64,000 nt of DNA, taken from the NCBI RefSeq assembly GCF_014333585.1, contig NZ_JACSCW010000004.1, positions 698,939 to 762,938 of the forward strand, given 5' to 3'. The position numbers and the translations under genes are program-made. Of the stretch, positions 9,572 through 18,451 are shown piece after piece. The DNA is from Hymenobacter sp. BT188 (GTDB lineage: Bacteria; Bacteroidota; Bacteroidia; Cytophagales; Hymenobacteraceae). Every line of letters starts with the position of its first letter. Position 1 is the stretch's first letter. The notes below the pieces were generated by a model that searched no databases, had not been told where the DNA came from, and saw only the letters and a program-made list of their open reading frames with translations.

Positions 9572-10483
9572 ATGACCACTGCCCCCGAAGCTACGAGCTA
9601 CAAACTCATCGACGGCAAGAAAATCGCCGAAGACATTAAAGTAGAGATTGCCGCCGAGGTTGAAAAGATAAAGGCAGTGGGGGGCAAAATTCCCCATCTG
9701 GCCGCGATTCTGGTCGGCCACGACGGCGGCTCTGAAACCTACGTGCGCAACAAGGTGCTGGCCTGCGAGCGAGTCGGCTTCGAGTCGACACTGCTGCGCT
9801 ACGAGGACGACATCACGGAAGCGGAGTTGCTGGCGAAGGTGGAGGAACTCAACCAGGATGACCGCATTGACGGCTTCATCGTGCAGCTGCCGCTCCCGGC
9901 TCACATTTCGGCTGATAAGGTTATCGAGACCATCCGGCCGGAGAAGGATGTGGACGGATTTCACCCCATGAACATTGGGCGCATGGTGGCCGGTTTGCCA
10001 GCTTTGTTGCCGGCTACACCATCCGGTATTGTGGAGCTGCTGAGCCGCTATGGTATTGAAACCAGTGGGCAGCATTGCGTGGTTATTGGCCGCAGTAACA
10101 TTGTTGGTACTCCGGTTAGTATTCTGCTTGCCAAGAACTTAGATACGGGTAACTGTACGGTTACTTTATGTCACTCACGTACTCGTAACCTGGCCGAGAT
10201 TGTTCGCACCGCTGATATCGTGGTGGCTGCGATTGGCCGCCCCGAGTTCGTTACGGCCGACATGGTGCGGCCCGGTGCCATCGTTATTGATGTGGGCACT
10301 ACCCGCGTAGCTGACCCTAGCAAGAAGTCGGGGTTTACGCTGAAGGGTGACGTGGATTTTGCTGGTGTAGCACCTAAGACCTCTTACATCACGCCCGTAC
10401 CGGGTGGGGTAGGACCAATGACGATTGCGATGCTCTTACTCAATACATTACGTGCTGCCAAGGGAGAAATATACGCCCGGTAG
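9572..10483 (+). CDS. folD: Bifunctional methylenetetrahydrofolate dehydrogenase/cyclohydrolase
   Basis: NADP-dependent oxidation of 5,10-methylene-THF and hydrolysis of the methenyl form to 10-formyl-THF. Family signatures visible are [14 protein letters not shown] (with the YxxxK catalytic motif), [24 protein letters not shown] for the nucleotide site, CHSRTRNL and the C-terminal [14 protein letters not shown]. The ATG at 9572 gives 303 residues, normal for FolD; the frame is open to 9506 but that segment overlaps the preceding small ORF and is not FolD-like. A GGGGGGCAAA word encodes GGK near residue 36. Confidence 0.96.
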   Translation: MTTAPEATSYKLIDGKKIAEDIKVEIAAEVEKIKAVGGKIPHLAAILVGHDGGSETYVRNKVLACERVGFESTLLRYEDDITEAELLAKVEELNQDDRIDGFIVQLPLPAHISADKVIETIRPEKDVDGFHPMNIGRMVAGLPALLPATPSGIVELLSRYGIETSGQHCVVIGRSNIVGTPVSILLAKNLDTGNCTVTLCHSRTRNLAEIVRTADIVVAAIGRPEFVTADMVRPGAIVIDVGTTRVADPSKKSGFTLKGDVDFAGVAPKTSYITPVPGGVGPMTIAMLLLNTLRAAKGEIYAR

Positions 10484-10654
10484 AATCCCATTCTGTTGAA
10501 ATAAAGCTTTTAAAGTCCGGGTGGTTACACTACTTTTAAAAGTGGCTACGCGGAACGGAAGACTAGCGCAATAGCGTTTAAACATCCGGGCTGTGGGCCT
10601 GGCTTACTTTTTATTTTACTATATTTTACTGTTTTGCTGCACACAATTCCCCTT

Positions 10655-11284
10655 ATGGCCGGCTCGGCGTCGGTGGCATCTATGCATGCCGCACTGCCCT
10701 TGATGGAGCAGTTCTATACCATTCAGGGAGAAGGTTATAATACAGGTCGGGCTGCTTATTTTATTCGCTTGGGCGGCTGCGATGTAGGGTGCCACTGGTG
10801 CGATGTGAAGGAGTCGTGGGATGCGAGCAAGCATCCGCGAGTTGAGTTGGCTGATATGGTCGCGGCAGTGAAGCAGTATCCGGGCCGTAACGTGGTAGTG
10901 ACGGGCGGCGAGCCACTAATGCACGACTTAACGCAGCTTACGGCTACGCTCAAAGAAGCCGGCTGCCAAACCTGGCTCGAAACATCGGGTGCGTATCCAC
11001 TGACCGGCGATTGGGATTGGATTTGCGTTTCGCCCAAAAAATTCAAGGCTCCATTGTCTTCAGTGCTACAATTGGCTCATGAATTGAAGGTAGTTGTGTT
11101 CAACAAGAGTGATTTTGCATGGGCTGAAGAGCACGCCGCACAAGTAGGCGCGCACACTCGCCTGTACCTGCAACCTGAATGGAGCCGCGCCGCACAGATG
11201 ACCCCACTTATTGTGGACTATGTAAAGCAAAACCCGCAGTGGCAGGTGTCTTTACAGACGCATAAGTACCTCGATATACCGTAG
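10655..11284 (+). CDS. queE: 7-carboxy-7-deazaguanine synthase
   Basis: Radical SAM enzyme of queuosine/deazapurine biosynthesis. The substrate loop LMEQFYTIQGEGYNTG is followed by a CDVGCHWCD cluster motif (C-x3-C-x2-C) binding 4Fe-4S, then VVTGGEPLMHDL, SPKKFK and LYLQPEWS. The frame is open from a TTG at 10634; the ATG at 10655 is the first conventional start, and another at 10682 lies closer to the conserved domain. The next gene begins 16 bp downstream. No other queuosine gene lies in the window. Confidence 0.93.
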   Translation: MAGSASVASMHAALPLMEQFYTIQGEGYNTGRAAYFIRLGGCDVGCHWCDVKESWDASKHPRVELADMVAAVKQYPGRNVVVTGGEPLMHDLTQLTATLKEAGCQTWLETSGAYPLTGDWDWICVSPKKFKAPLSSVLQLAHELKVVVFNKSDFAWAEEHAAQVGAHTRLYLQPEWSRAAQMTPLIVDYVKQNPQWQVSLQTHKYLDIP

Positions 11285-11300
11285 CTTTCAGCTTCTGCTT

Positions 11301-13259
11301 ATGCGCCGTTCGCTACCTGTTTTCGTGCTATTGATGCTGTTAGTGGGGGCCATCATTCCTACCACCGTTGCAGTAGCGCAAGCCAAACTCTCTACCACGA
11401 ATACGAAGGCCCGCCACTTGTTTGAAAAAGCGCAGGAGCAGGCCAAAGAGCGCGATTTCACGAAAGCCCTCGAAACGCTTTTGATTCTCAACGATAAGTT
11501 TCCATCCCAGGGCGAGCCATTTGTCTTGAAAGGCTCCCTGCTCAAGGCTATGGGGGAAAATCAGGCGGCCTTCGAAGCTTACCGAGCCGGCTTAGCAAAA
11601 TTACCCCCCAGCCCCACGCGTTCCGCTGACTATTATACACTAGGGGAACTGGCTATGACCTTTGGTGATTACCAGACGGCCTCTACCAGTTATAAGACAT
11701 ACCTGAAATTGGCCCCCAAGAGCCAAAAAAACCTAGCTAGGGCCCAGCGTCAGCTTAACAACTGTGATTTTGCGATAAAGGCTATGGCCAATCCGGTAGG
11801 TATGACACCTGAGCGGTTGGGTGAGCCCTTGAATACCTATAGATTTCAATACTTTCCGGCGCTTACTGCCGATAATCGTTTCCTGCTTTATACCATTCGG
11901 CCTACTGCTGAGGAAACGAGCGACGAGAACCTGTTTATCGCTAAGCGTAATGATGATGGTTCGTTTGGGCAGCCAGTATCTATATCTCCGCTTATCAATA
12001 CGCCTTATAACGAGGGAGCCAGCACTATCTCCGGCGACGGTAAAACGCTTGTATTCACCTCCTGCGACCGTCCTGGCTCCGTAGGCAGCTGCGATTTGTA
12101 TATCTCGCGCCGCACCGGTAATAACTGGAGTAAGCCGCAGAACTTGGGTCGCAATGTGAACTCGCCTGAGTGGGACTCGCAACCCACTCTCTCGGCCGAT
12201 GGGCGGACATTATACTATACCTCAACCCGCCGGGGTGGTAAAGGTCAAGAAGATATCTACGTGACTACGCTTCAGCCTGATGATACTTGGAGTCCAGCTC
12301 GTAACGTTGGAGAGCCTGTGAATACGCCCGGCAAGGATATGGCACCGTTCATTCACGCCAGCGGCACTACGCTGTATTATGTTACCGATGGCCTTGTTGG
12401 TATGGGGGGCTTAGATGTGTACCGCTGTGAGATGCAAGCCCCCGGCCATTGGAGCGAGCCCCGCAACTTGGGCTATCCATTGAACACCTTCGAGAATGAA
12501 GCCTCCCTTTTTATTACATCCGACAACCGCCGCGGATTCTGCTCCCGCTCCCGTGCCACCGAGCCGGGCGTAAAGCAGGAGCGCGACCGCCCGGTAGAGT
12601 TATTCGGGTTTGAGGTACCAGCCGAAGTACGGGCCCGTGAAACCAGCACTTACACGCAGGGCCGCGTATTCGATGCAACTACCAAAAAGCCTCTGCGGGC
12701 AGATGTGCAGCTGTATGACCTGCAAACCGATGAGTTGGTGCAGTATGTAACCTCCGATAGCGAATCGGGTGACTACACCGTGGTGCTCAACGAAGGGCGC
12801 CAATACGCAATGTATGCCGTGGCAGATAAGTATCTGATGAAGAGCTTGAGCTTTGACTATACCGACAAGCGACGCTTTGATCCGCTTACTCTTGATATTT
12901 ATCTGGAGCCCGTAAAGGCCGGGCGTAGCATCGTGCTGAACAACCTGTTTTTCGATACCAATCAGTACGATCTTAAGCCCAAATCACGTACGGAGTTAAA
13001 CCGCTTGATACAGTTTATGCGTCAGTACAAGGATATAGAAGTAGAGATTTCGGGATATACTGATGATGTAGGAGCTGATACTGACAACATGGTTTTGTCG
13101 CAAAACAGGGCGAAAGCTGTGTATAACTATTTAGTGGCAAACGAAGTTAAGGCTAGCCGACTACGCTTTAAAGGTTATGGCGAAACCAAGCCTCTTCAAC
13201 CGAATGATTCCGATATCCATCGTCAACAAAACAGACGTATAGAGTTTAGGATACTCTAG
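11301..13259 (+). CDS. PorE-like OmpA-family outer-membrane protein (TPR, beta-propeller, carboxypeptidase-regulatory-like, OmpA)
   Basis: A 652-residue exported protein with signal peptide MRRSLPVFVLLMLLVGAIIP ending near AVAQA. Domain order by eye: TPR-type helices about 35-150, PD40 repeats about 185-410 (repeated SADGRTLYYTS-type strands and DIY blades), a carboxypeptidase-regulatory-like beta-sandwich about 445-530, and a C-terminal OmpA peptidoglycan-binding domain with NNLFFDTNQYDLKP and NRAKAVYNYL. PorE of the type IX secretion system has this order, but Bacteroidota usually carry several such proteins, so a T9SS role is only suggested. It follows queE by 16 bp and ends before a terminator at 13289. 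Confidence 0.88.
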   Translation: MRRSLPVFVLLMLLVGAIIPTTVAVAQAKLSTTNTKARHLFEKAQEQAKERDFTKALETLLILNDKFPSQGEPFVLKGSLLKAMGENQAAFEAYRAGLAKLPPSPTRSADYYTLGELAMTFGDYQTASTSYKTYLKLAPKSQKNLARAQRQLNNCDFAIKAMANPVGMTPERLGEPLNTYRFQYFPALTADNRFLLYTIRPTAEETSDENLFIAKRNDDGSFGQPVSISPLINTPYNEGASTISGDGKTLVFTSCDRPGSVGSCDLYISRRTGNNWSKPQNLGRNVNSPEWDSQPTLSADGRTLYYTSTRRGGKGQEDIYVTTLQPDDTWSPARNVGEPVNTPGKDMAPFIHASGTTLYYVTDGLVGMGGLDVYRCEMQAPGHWSEPRNLGYPLNTFENEASLFITSDNRRGFCSRSRATEPGVKQERDRPVELFGFEVPAEVRARETSTYTQGRVFDATTKKPLRADVQLYDLQTDELVQYVTSDSESGDYTVVLNEGRQYAMYAVADKYLMKSLSFDYTDKRRFDPLTLDIYLEPVKAGRSIVLNNLFFDTNQYDLKPKSRTELNRLIQFMRQYKDIEVEISGYTDDVGADTDNMVLSQNRAKAVYNYLVANEVKASRLRFKGYGETKPLQPNDSDIHRQQNRRIEFRIL

Positions 13260-13288
13260 TTTATCCAATAGAAATAGTTCAAAATAGG

Positions 13289-13319
13289 CCCTAACTTTTA
13301 TAAAAGTTAGGGTTTTTTG
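13289..13319 (+). terminator. Intrinsic terminator after the OmpA-family gene
   Basis: CCCTAACTTT-TATA-AAAGTTAGGG followed by six Ts, 30 bp after the stop. Confidence 0.88.
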
Positions 13320-13551
13320 TGTTGTAGTATTTCTTGCTGATAGAATAATTAAAAGCCTGTTAACGAACGAATTAACAGATTGCAGTAAAAGTATAACAAT
13401 AGAATAGTGATAAAAATTATGTTTTTTTTTAAATATTTCCACATACATTTGAGTCGTGGCACTACAGTGATCAGCAACGAATTATAGCTGTGTCACCATG
13501 TAAAACCCGTTAAATATTAATTTTCCACTTTCACATCTTTTACCTACCATT

Positions 13552-13920
13552 ATGAAAAAAGTATACTTTTTTGCTTGTTTAATCCTGTGCCTTCAGGGAG
13601 CTTCCACTAATACATCGGCAGCCGACGAATCGACAGCTATTCAGGCTCGGGCAACTACACTCACCCGCGCTATTGCCAATAAGGCACGGCTGGACGAGGG
13701 GCAATACTTAAAAGTGAAACAGCTCAACGTGAAGATGCTATCCGACATGGATGACTTGAAAGTTCGCTATGCGGCCGATCCGTTGAGCCTAGATCAGAAA
13801 ATGGCTGAAGTGCAGATCGAATATGATGTAGCGCTTGCTCGAGTAATGCGCACCAACCAGTTCGCTATGTACCAACAGTCGCGCAGCAGCATGACGGCAT
13901 TGATGAATGCCGCTAACTAA
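13552..13920 (+). CDS. Small exported protein, LTxxQ-like family, paralogue 1
   Basis: A 122-residue protein with a cleavable signal peptide (MKKVYFFACLILCLQG, cut near TSAADE). The mature part is helical with the conserved block ARLDEGQYLKVKQLN, then an acidic helix and VQIEYDVALARVM with Q-x-Y near the end. The gene at 14242 is a clear tandem paralogue and 33430 a third. The spacing of QY-x5-LN and a terminal Q recalls Spy/CpxP periplasmic proteins, an inference. Its upstream region is AT-rich and a terminator follows at 13949. Confidence 0.8.
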   Translation: MKKVYFFACLILCLQGASTNTSAADESTAIQARATTLTRAIANKARLDEGQYLKVKQLNVKMLSDMDDLKVRYAADPLSLDQKMAEVQIEYDVALARVMRTNQFAMYQQSRSSMTALMNAAN

Positions 13921-14241
13921 TCTTGATTTAAGACTGTTTTTTAGTTTTAAAATAGCCCACTCAAAGTGGGCTATTTTACAGCTTTAGCTTTCATTTGAAG
14001 ACAACAGGGCTTGCAAATGGACTTCTCTAGCTGCTCAGTAAAACGCTAGCTTTTCTGTGTTAAGCAACATTATATTTATATAAATGGTAATTAATTAATA
14101 AAATGTGTTGATTTTAATTTAAATCAGTTTATATTTAGGTGTTCTAATAGTTGTCAATCAAGAAGCACAAAGCAGCGTTTTGGCCGATGGCAGAATAGTA
14201 GTAATTAACCGTTCTCTTCTCACTCTCAAATCCCTCCTTTT
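13921..14241. other. AT-rich spacer between the paralogous small exported genes
   Basis: Contains the terminator at 13949-13977, then about 250 bp of AT-rich sequence with TTAATTAATAAAATG-type runs and no ORF I would support. It presumably holds the promoter of the 14242 gene. Confidence 0.6.
13949..13977. terminator. Intrinsic terminator after paralogue 1
   Basis: AAAATAGCCCAC-TCAAA-GTGGGCTATTTT, near-perfect and symmetric, 28 bp after the stop. Confidence 0.88.
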
Positions 14242-14601
14242 ATGAAAAGAATCTATACTCTGGTTTGTGTCATGATCAGCTTGGCTTCAGGGCTATCCTT
14301 TACTGCGCTCGCTGACAACGGCACATCACTCAATGCACGCGCTACTCAGCTTACTCGTCAGATGGCTCAGAAAGTGCGCCTCGATGAAGGTCAGTATGTG
14401 AAGGTCAAGCGTTTAAACTTGCAAATGCTTGCCGAAATGGAGGAAGCTAAGACTCGCTTGTCGTCTGATCCAGCTGCTCTTGACCAGTACTTGGCCGAAG
14501 TTCAATCGCACTACGAGTGGGACCTTGCCGCCATTCTGTGGCCTAAGCAAATGGTAGCGTACAACCAGTCTAAAACCACAATGACAGCGGTGAAGAACTA
14601 A
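14242..14601 (+). CDS. Small exported protein, LTxxQ-like family, paralogue 2
   Basis: A 119-residue protein with signal peptide MKRIYTLVCVMISLASGLSF and cleavage near ALADN. It aligns end to end with the 13552 product: ARATQLTRQMAQKVRLDEGQ, YVKVKRLNLQMLAEME, a spacer, then LAEVQSHYEWDLAAIL and a terminal QMVAYNQSK. This shows a tandem duplication. Role unknown; a periplasmic helical stress or chaperone-like protein is possible from the LTxxQ-like pattern. It ends at a symmetric terminator shared with gltA. Confidence 0.8.
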   Translation: MKRIYTLVCVMISLASGLSFTALADNGTSLNARATQLTRQMAQKVRLDEGQYVKVKRLNLQMLAEMEEAKTRLSSDPAALDQYLAEVQSHYEWDLAAILWPKQMVAYNQSKTTMTAVKN

Positions 14602-14629
14602 AGCTGTTTCCCTATGAAGAGGAATGCAT

Positions 14630-14666
14630 AAAAAAGCCTCCCAGATAAGTTCTGGGAGGCTTTTTT
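14630..14666. terminator. Bidirectional terminator between paralogue 2 and gltA
   Basis: AAAAAAGCCTCCCAGA-TAAG-TTCTGGGAGGCTTTTTT. The pattern is the GCCCCCCAG pair with one C changed to T on both arms, so the stem has been preserved. Confidence 0.88.
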
Positions 14667-14692
14667 ATGTGGCTAGTATGACTCGTAAGCAA

Positions 14693-15979
14693 CTAGCGCT
14701 GATCAATGCCAACATAATCACGCTCCAACTCACCGGTGTAAATTTGGCGGGGACGACCAATAGGCTCCTTGTTTTCACGCATTTCTTTCCACTGGGCAAT
14801 CCAGCCGGGTAGGCGGCCCATCGCGAAGAGCACCGTGAACATCTCCGTTGGAATACCGATAGCCCGGTAGATGATACCGGAATAGAAGTCAACGTTCGGA
14901 TACAGCTTGCGCTCTACGAAATACTGATCGGTGAGCGCTGCTTGCTCCAACTCTTGGGCAATTTTGAGCAGCGGATCATCAATACCTAATGCCTTGAGCA
15001 CGTCATCGGCGGCCTTCTTGATGATTTTGGCGCGGGGGTCGAAGTTCTTGTATACACGGTGGCCAAAGCCCATCAGGCGGAAAGAATCGTTCTTGTCCTT
15101 GGCTTTATCCACCCACTTCTGGGTGTTGCCGCCGTCCTGTTGAATGGCCTCCAGCATCTCCATCACCTCTTGGTTGGCTCCGCCGTGCAATGGGCCCCAC
15201 AGAGCGTTCACACCGGCCGAAACGGAGCCATATAAGCTGGCATTAGCCGAACCCACCAGGCGCACCGTAGAGGTAGAGCAGTTTTGCTCGTGGTCGGCGT
15301 GCAGAATTAGTAGTTTATTCAGTGCACTTACGACCACAGGGTTGATTTCGTACTTTTCCGTAGGGAAAGCGAACATCATGTACAGGAAATTCGAGCAATA
15401 GTCGAGGTCGTTGCGGGGGTAGTTGAGCGGGTGACCTACCGAATTCTTATACGACCAAGCTGCAATCGTCGAGATTTTGGCAATCAGACGAATAATATTC
15501 AGGTTGGTCTCCTCGGGGCTTTGATTTGGATCGAGGCTTTTTGGGTAAAAAGCAGTAAGCGAACAAATCAGGCTAGATAGAATGCCCATAGGATGGGCCC
15601 CCGACGGGAATCCGTCGAATATCTTGCGCACATCTTCGTGCACCAGCGTGTGTGTCGTGATTTGGTGAGCAAACTTGTCCAGCTCCGTTTGGGTAGGTAA
15701 AGAGCCGTAGATCAGCAAATATGCTACTTCCAGGAAGTTCGACCGCTCAGCGAGCTGCTCAATAGGATAGCCGCGGTAGCGTAGGATGCCTTCTTCGCCA
15801 TCGAGGAAGGTAATGGCGCTCTTGGTGGCGCCGGTGTTCTTGTAGCCTGAATCGAGGGTTACGTAACCCGTCTGATCACGCAGCTTGCCAATATCAAATG
15901 CTTTTTCGTTTTCGGTGCCTTCAATGACTGGTAAAGAAATGGATTTACCGTCGAGGATAAGTTCAGCAGACTCTGCCAT
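14693..15979 (-). CDS. gltA: Citrate synthase (type II)
   Basis: Condenses oxaloacetate and acetyl-CoA at the entry to the TCA cycle. The 428-residue protein has the N-terminal beta-strand domain of the hexameric bacterial type (LILDGKSISLPVIEGTENEK). Catalytic blocks are LHADHEQNCSTSTVRLVGS, GPLHGGANQEVMEML, MGFGHRVYKNFDPRA and the FYSGIIYRAIGIP segment carrying the catalytic Asp; it ends RPRQIYTGELERDYVGIDQR. ATG at 15977-15979. It is convergent with the small exported gene. Confidence 0.97.
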   Translation of the reverse strand: MAESAELILDGKSISLPVIEGTENEKAFDIGKLRDQTGYVTLDSGYKNTGATKSAITFLDGEEGILRYRGYPIEQLAERSNFLEVAYLLIYGSLPTQTELDKFAHQITTHTLVHEDVRKIFDGFPSGAHPMGILSSLICSLTAFYPKSLDPNQSPEETNLNIIRLIAKISTIAAWSYKNSVGHPLNYPRNDLDYCSNFLYMMFAFPTEKYEINPVVVSALNKLLILHADHEQNCSTSTVRLVGSANASLYGSVSAGVNALWGPLHGGANQEVMEMLEAIQQDGGNTQKWVDKAKDKNDSFRLMGFGHRVYKNFDPRAKIIKKAADDVLKALGIDDPLLKIAQELEQAALTDQYFVERKLYPNVDFYSGIIYRAIGIPTEMFTVLFAMGRLPGWIAQWKEMRENKEPIGRPRQIYTGELERDYVGIDQR

Positions 15980-16171
15980 AAGCGTGGGTTAGAGGGTGGT
16001 TGCGGGGCGAAACTAAAGAATAACTAGCAAGCCGGAAAGGATAATCGATGTTTGAACACTATACTACAACTCGGCGACTTATGTTGTTTAGGTTAAAACG
16101 AGCAATATGCCCCCCAAACACGGTTTTATTCGATTCAGGGCCTTGGAACTAAAAAGCACGTAAGTAGGCAG

Positions 16172-17560
16172 CTATTTACCGATACAGAATTGAGTGAAAA
16201 TGCTTGTTAATAAATCATCTGAGGAGATTTCACCCGTAATCTCACCCAGCGCCGCCAGGGCCTGACGCAAATCAGCAGCCACCAATTCAGTGCCTGCACC
16301 TGTAGCTAAGCCTACCAGAACGGCGTCCAGAGCGGCGTTGGTTTTTTCTAGGCTATGAGCATGGCGCAAATTGGTGACAATGGTTGACGCACCTGTTTGG
16401 TCGAGGCCGGTGCCGCGGGCGCGGGCCAGCAAATCAGCGCGTAGCTCCTCAAGGCCTTCACCGCGGTTAGCCGCAATCAGGACGGTATTTGGCTGGTCGT
16501 TGAAAGCCTGTAGTTGCCCCTCAGAAGCTACGTCGCGTTTGTTGCCAACCGCCAGCAGTGGAATTTGCCCCCCAGGGTTCAGCGCTTCAATCTCTGCTTG
16601 AACTTCGCCAGGCGTACTGCTCGTTAAATCAAATAGATAAAGAAGCAGTGCTGCCTGGCGTACGCGCTGGCGAGTGCGCTCAACTCCGATAGATTCTACC
16701 TCATCCGTCGTCTCGCGCAGGCCGGCCGTATCCACGAATCGGAAGCGAATACCCTCGATGCTAACCTCATCTTCAATCAGGTCGCGGGTGGTGCCGGCTA
16801 CCGCCGATACGATGGCTCGCTCCTCATTCAGTAAGGCGTTGAGCAAGGTAGATTTGCCTGCGTTAGGCCGTCCGGCAATGACGGTGATAACGCCATTTTT
16901 GATAACGTTGCCTAACTCAAATGAACGGAGCAGACGGCGGACTAATGCTTGTACTTCTTGTAGCAGTGCTACCAATCCAGTGCGGTCCGCAAACTCTACG
17001 TCTTCTTCACCAAAGTCCAGCTCTAACTCCAGTAAGGAAGCAAACTGAATTAGTCGGGCACGCAGGTCGCGCAGTTCCCGCGAAAAGCCCCCCCGCATCT
17101 GCTGCATGGCTACCTGATGCGACAAGGCCGAATCGGCGGCAATCAGATCTGCGACGGCCTCGGCTTGGGCTAGGTCGAAGGCACCGTGCAGGAAGGCACG
17201 CTTAGTGAACTCGCCGGCCTCGGCTAAGCGTGCGCCCCGTCGCGTGAAAGCAGTTAGCACCTGCTGCACAATATAGTCGGATCCGTGGCAGCTTATCTCT
17301 ACTACGTCTTCACGGGTATAAGAATTTGGCCCCCGGAATAAGGATACCACTACCTCATCAAGGATGCGACCATCAGCCTCACGTAGGGTGCCGTAGTGCA
17401 AAGTGTGACTGGGCTGCTCAGCGAGATCTTTGCCGCGAAAGAAGCCATTAGTCAGAGAGAAGGCATCCGGTCCGGAAAGGCGAATGACTGCGATAGCCCC
17501 GGCGCCCGGCGGCGTAGATAAGGCGATGATGGTATCGGAAAGGACAGGAGGCAGCAACAT
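16172..17560 (-). CDS. mnmE: tRNA modification GTPase MnmE
   Basis: With MnmG (not in the window) installs carboxymethylaminomethyl at U34 of tRNAs. The 462-residue protein has a folate-binding N domain (DTIIALSTPPGAGAIAVIRL), a helical domain, and an inserted G domain with AGRPNAGKSTLLNALL, GTTRDLIEDE, DTAGLRE and NKRD. It ends with the obligatory FCIGK motif whose Cys is needed for modification. ATG at 17558-17560; a CTGGGGGGCAAATTT word lies 11 bp upstream. It overlaps no neighbour. Confidence 0.97.
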   Translation of the reverse strand: MLLPPVLSDTIIALSTPPGAGAIAVIRLSGPDAFSLTNGFFRGKDLAEQPSHTLHYGTLREADGRILDEVVVSLFRGPNSYTREDVVEISCHGSDYIVQQVLTAFTRRGARLAEAGEFTKRAFLHGAFDLAQAEAVADLIAADSALSHQVAMQQMRGGFSRELRDLRARLIQFASLLELELDFGEEDVEFADRTGLVALLQEVQALVRRLLRSFELGNVIKNGVITVIAGRPNAGKSTLLNALLNEERAIVSAVAGTTRDLIEDEVSIEGIRFRFVDTAGLRETTDEVESIGVERTRQRVRQAALLLYLFDLTSSTPGEVQAEIEALNPGGQIPLLAVGNKRDVASEGQLQAFNDQPNTVLIAANRGEGLEELRADLLARARGTGLDQTGASTIVTNLRHAHSLEKTNAALDAVLVGLATGAGTELVAADLRQALAALGEITGEISSDDLLTSIFTQFCIGK

Positions 17561-17693
17561 AAATGGGAGTACTGGGGGGCAAATTTCAGCGCCGCTTTCC
17601 GCAGCCTAATGCCGGATAGCTCGAGCTGTGTCACTGGTGACTAGGGGCGTTTTTGCTAACACATGAGAGGCTGCGCGAAGTGCCAGATCTGGC

Positions 17694-18353
17694 TTAGTCA
17701 GCCACAAATAAATTGCAGCTGATCTCATTAGAGATCAGCGTAACCTTATTGCTGTTAATTCTGATTTCCAAAGAATTATCAAAGGCTACTTTATCCAGAA
17801 CTTCAATCTTTGCGCCGAGGCTCAGTCCAGCTTTGTCGAGGTATTGAAGGAAGGGAACAGAGGTATTTTTGACAGCCATGACGGTTCCTTCCTCGCCAGG
17901 TTGCAGGTCTGAAACCAGCCGATGCTGCGGCCGAACAATGGCACCATCTTCGGCCGGGATGGGGTCACCGTGCGGATCAAGTTGGGGGAAGCCTAGAAAC
18001 TCATCGAGGCGGCGGATGAGCAGCGGGGACTGCAGGTGTTCCATTTCCTCGGCTACGTCATGCACCTCGTCCCAATTGAAGCCCAGCTTATTTACAAGGA
18101 AAACTTCCCAAAGTCGGTGCTTACGAATGGTGAGCAAGGCCACGCGCCGGCCATCGTGGGTAAGCGACACACCACGGTAACGCTCGTAGTGCAACAATCC
18201 TTTTTCGCCGAGGCGGCGTAGCATATCAGTCACTGAGGCAGGGCGCGTTTGGAGCACTTCGGCAATGCGGTTGGTGCTCACCTCCACGCCGGGCTGTGCT
18301 TCCGACAGCTTATAAATTGCCTTCAGATAATTTTCCTCGGTGTGACTGGGCAC
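17694..18353 (-). CDS. DtxR/MntR-family metal-dependent transcriptional repressor
   Basis: A 219-residue regulator. Residues 1-65 form the winged helix (TEENYLKAIYKLSE, STNRIAEVLQTRPASVTDML). Residues 70-140 form the metal-binding dimerisation domain with RKHRLWEVFLVNKLGF and EVHDVAEEMEHLQS, which contain the usual His/Glu/Asp ligands. The C-terminal part is a FeoA-like SH3 domain. Families of this type sense Fe2+ or Mn2+; which one cannot be decided here. The start is a GTG at 18351-18353. No transporter gene is adjacent. Confidence 0.9.
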   Translation of the reverse strand: MPSHTEENYLKAIYKLSEAQPGVEVSTNRIAEVLQTRPASVTDMLRRLGEKGLLHYERYRGVSLTHDGRRVALLTIRKHRLWEVFLVNKLGFNWDEVHDVAEEMEHLQSPLLIRRLDEFLGFPQLDPHGDPIPAEDGAIVRPQHRLVSDLQPGEEGTVMAVKNTSVPFLQYLDKAGLSLGAKIEVLDKVAFDNSLEIRINSNKVTLISNEISCNLFVAD

Positions 18354-18398
18354 TTTGTCGATTGAAGGATGAAACGTTTGGCTAGATATTAAATATGC

Positions 18399-18439
18399 AA
18401 ACAGGAAGCGGAAAGTAACTATTTTCCGCTTCCTGTTTG
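18399..18439 (-). terminator. Intrinsic terminator after fabH
   Basis: CAAACAGGAAGCGGAAA, short loop, then the exact complement ending TTCCTGTTTG. It begins 12 bp past the fabH stop and is also upstream of the DtxR-type gene. Confidence 0.85.
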
Positions 18440-18451
18440 TCGTAGCTCAGC

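Noticed and set aside
10484..10654. CTTTTAAAAGT-type repeats between folD and queE as a terminator
   Set aside because: Weak AT-only pairing without a T-tract; left unannotated.
14160..14241. Possible riboswitch or structured leader before paralogue 2
   Set aside because: No convincing helices or known riboswitch core could be found by eye.
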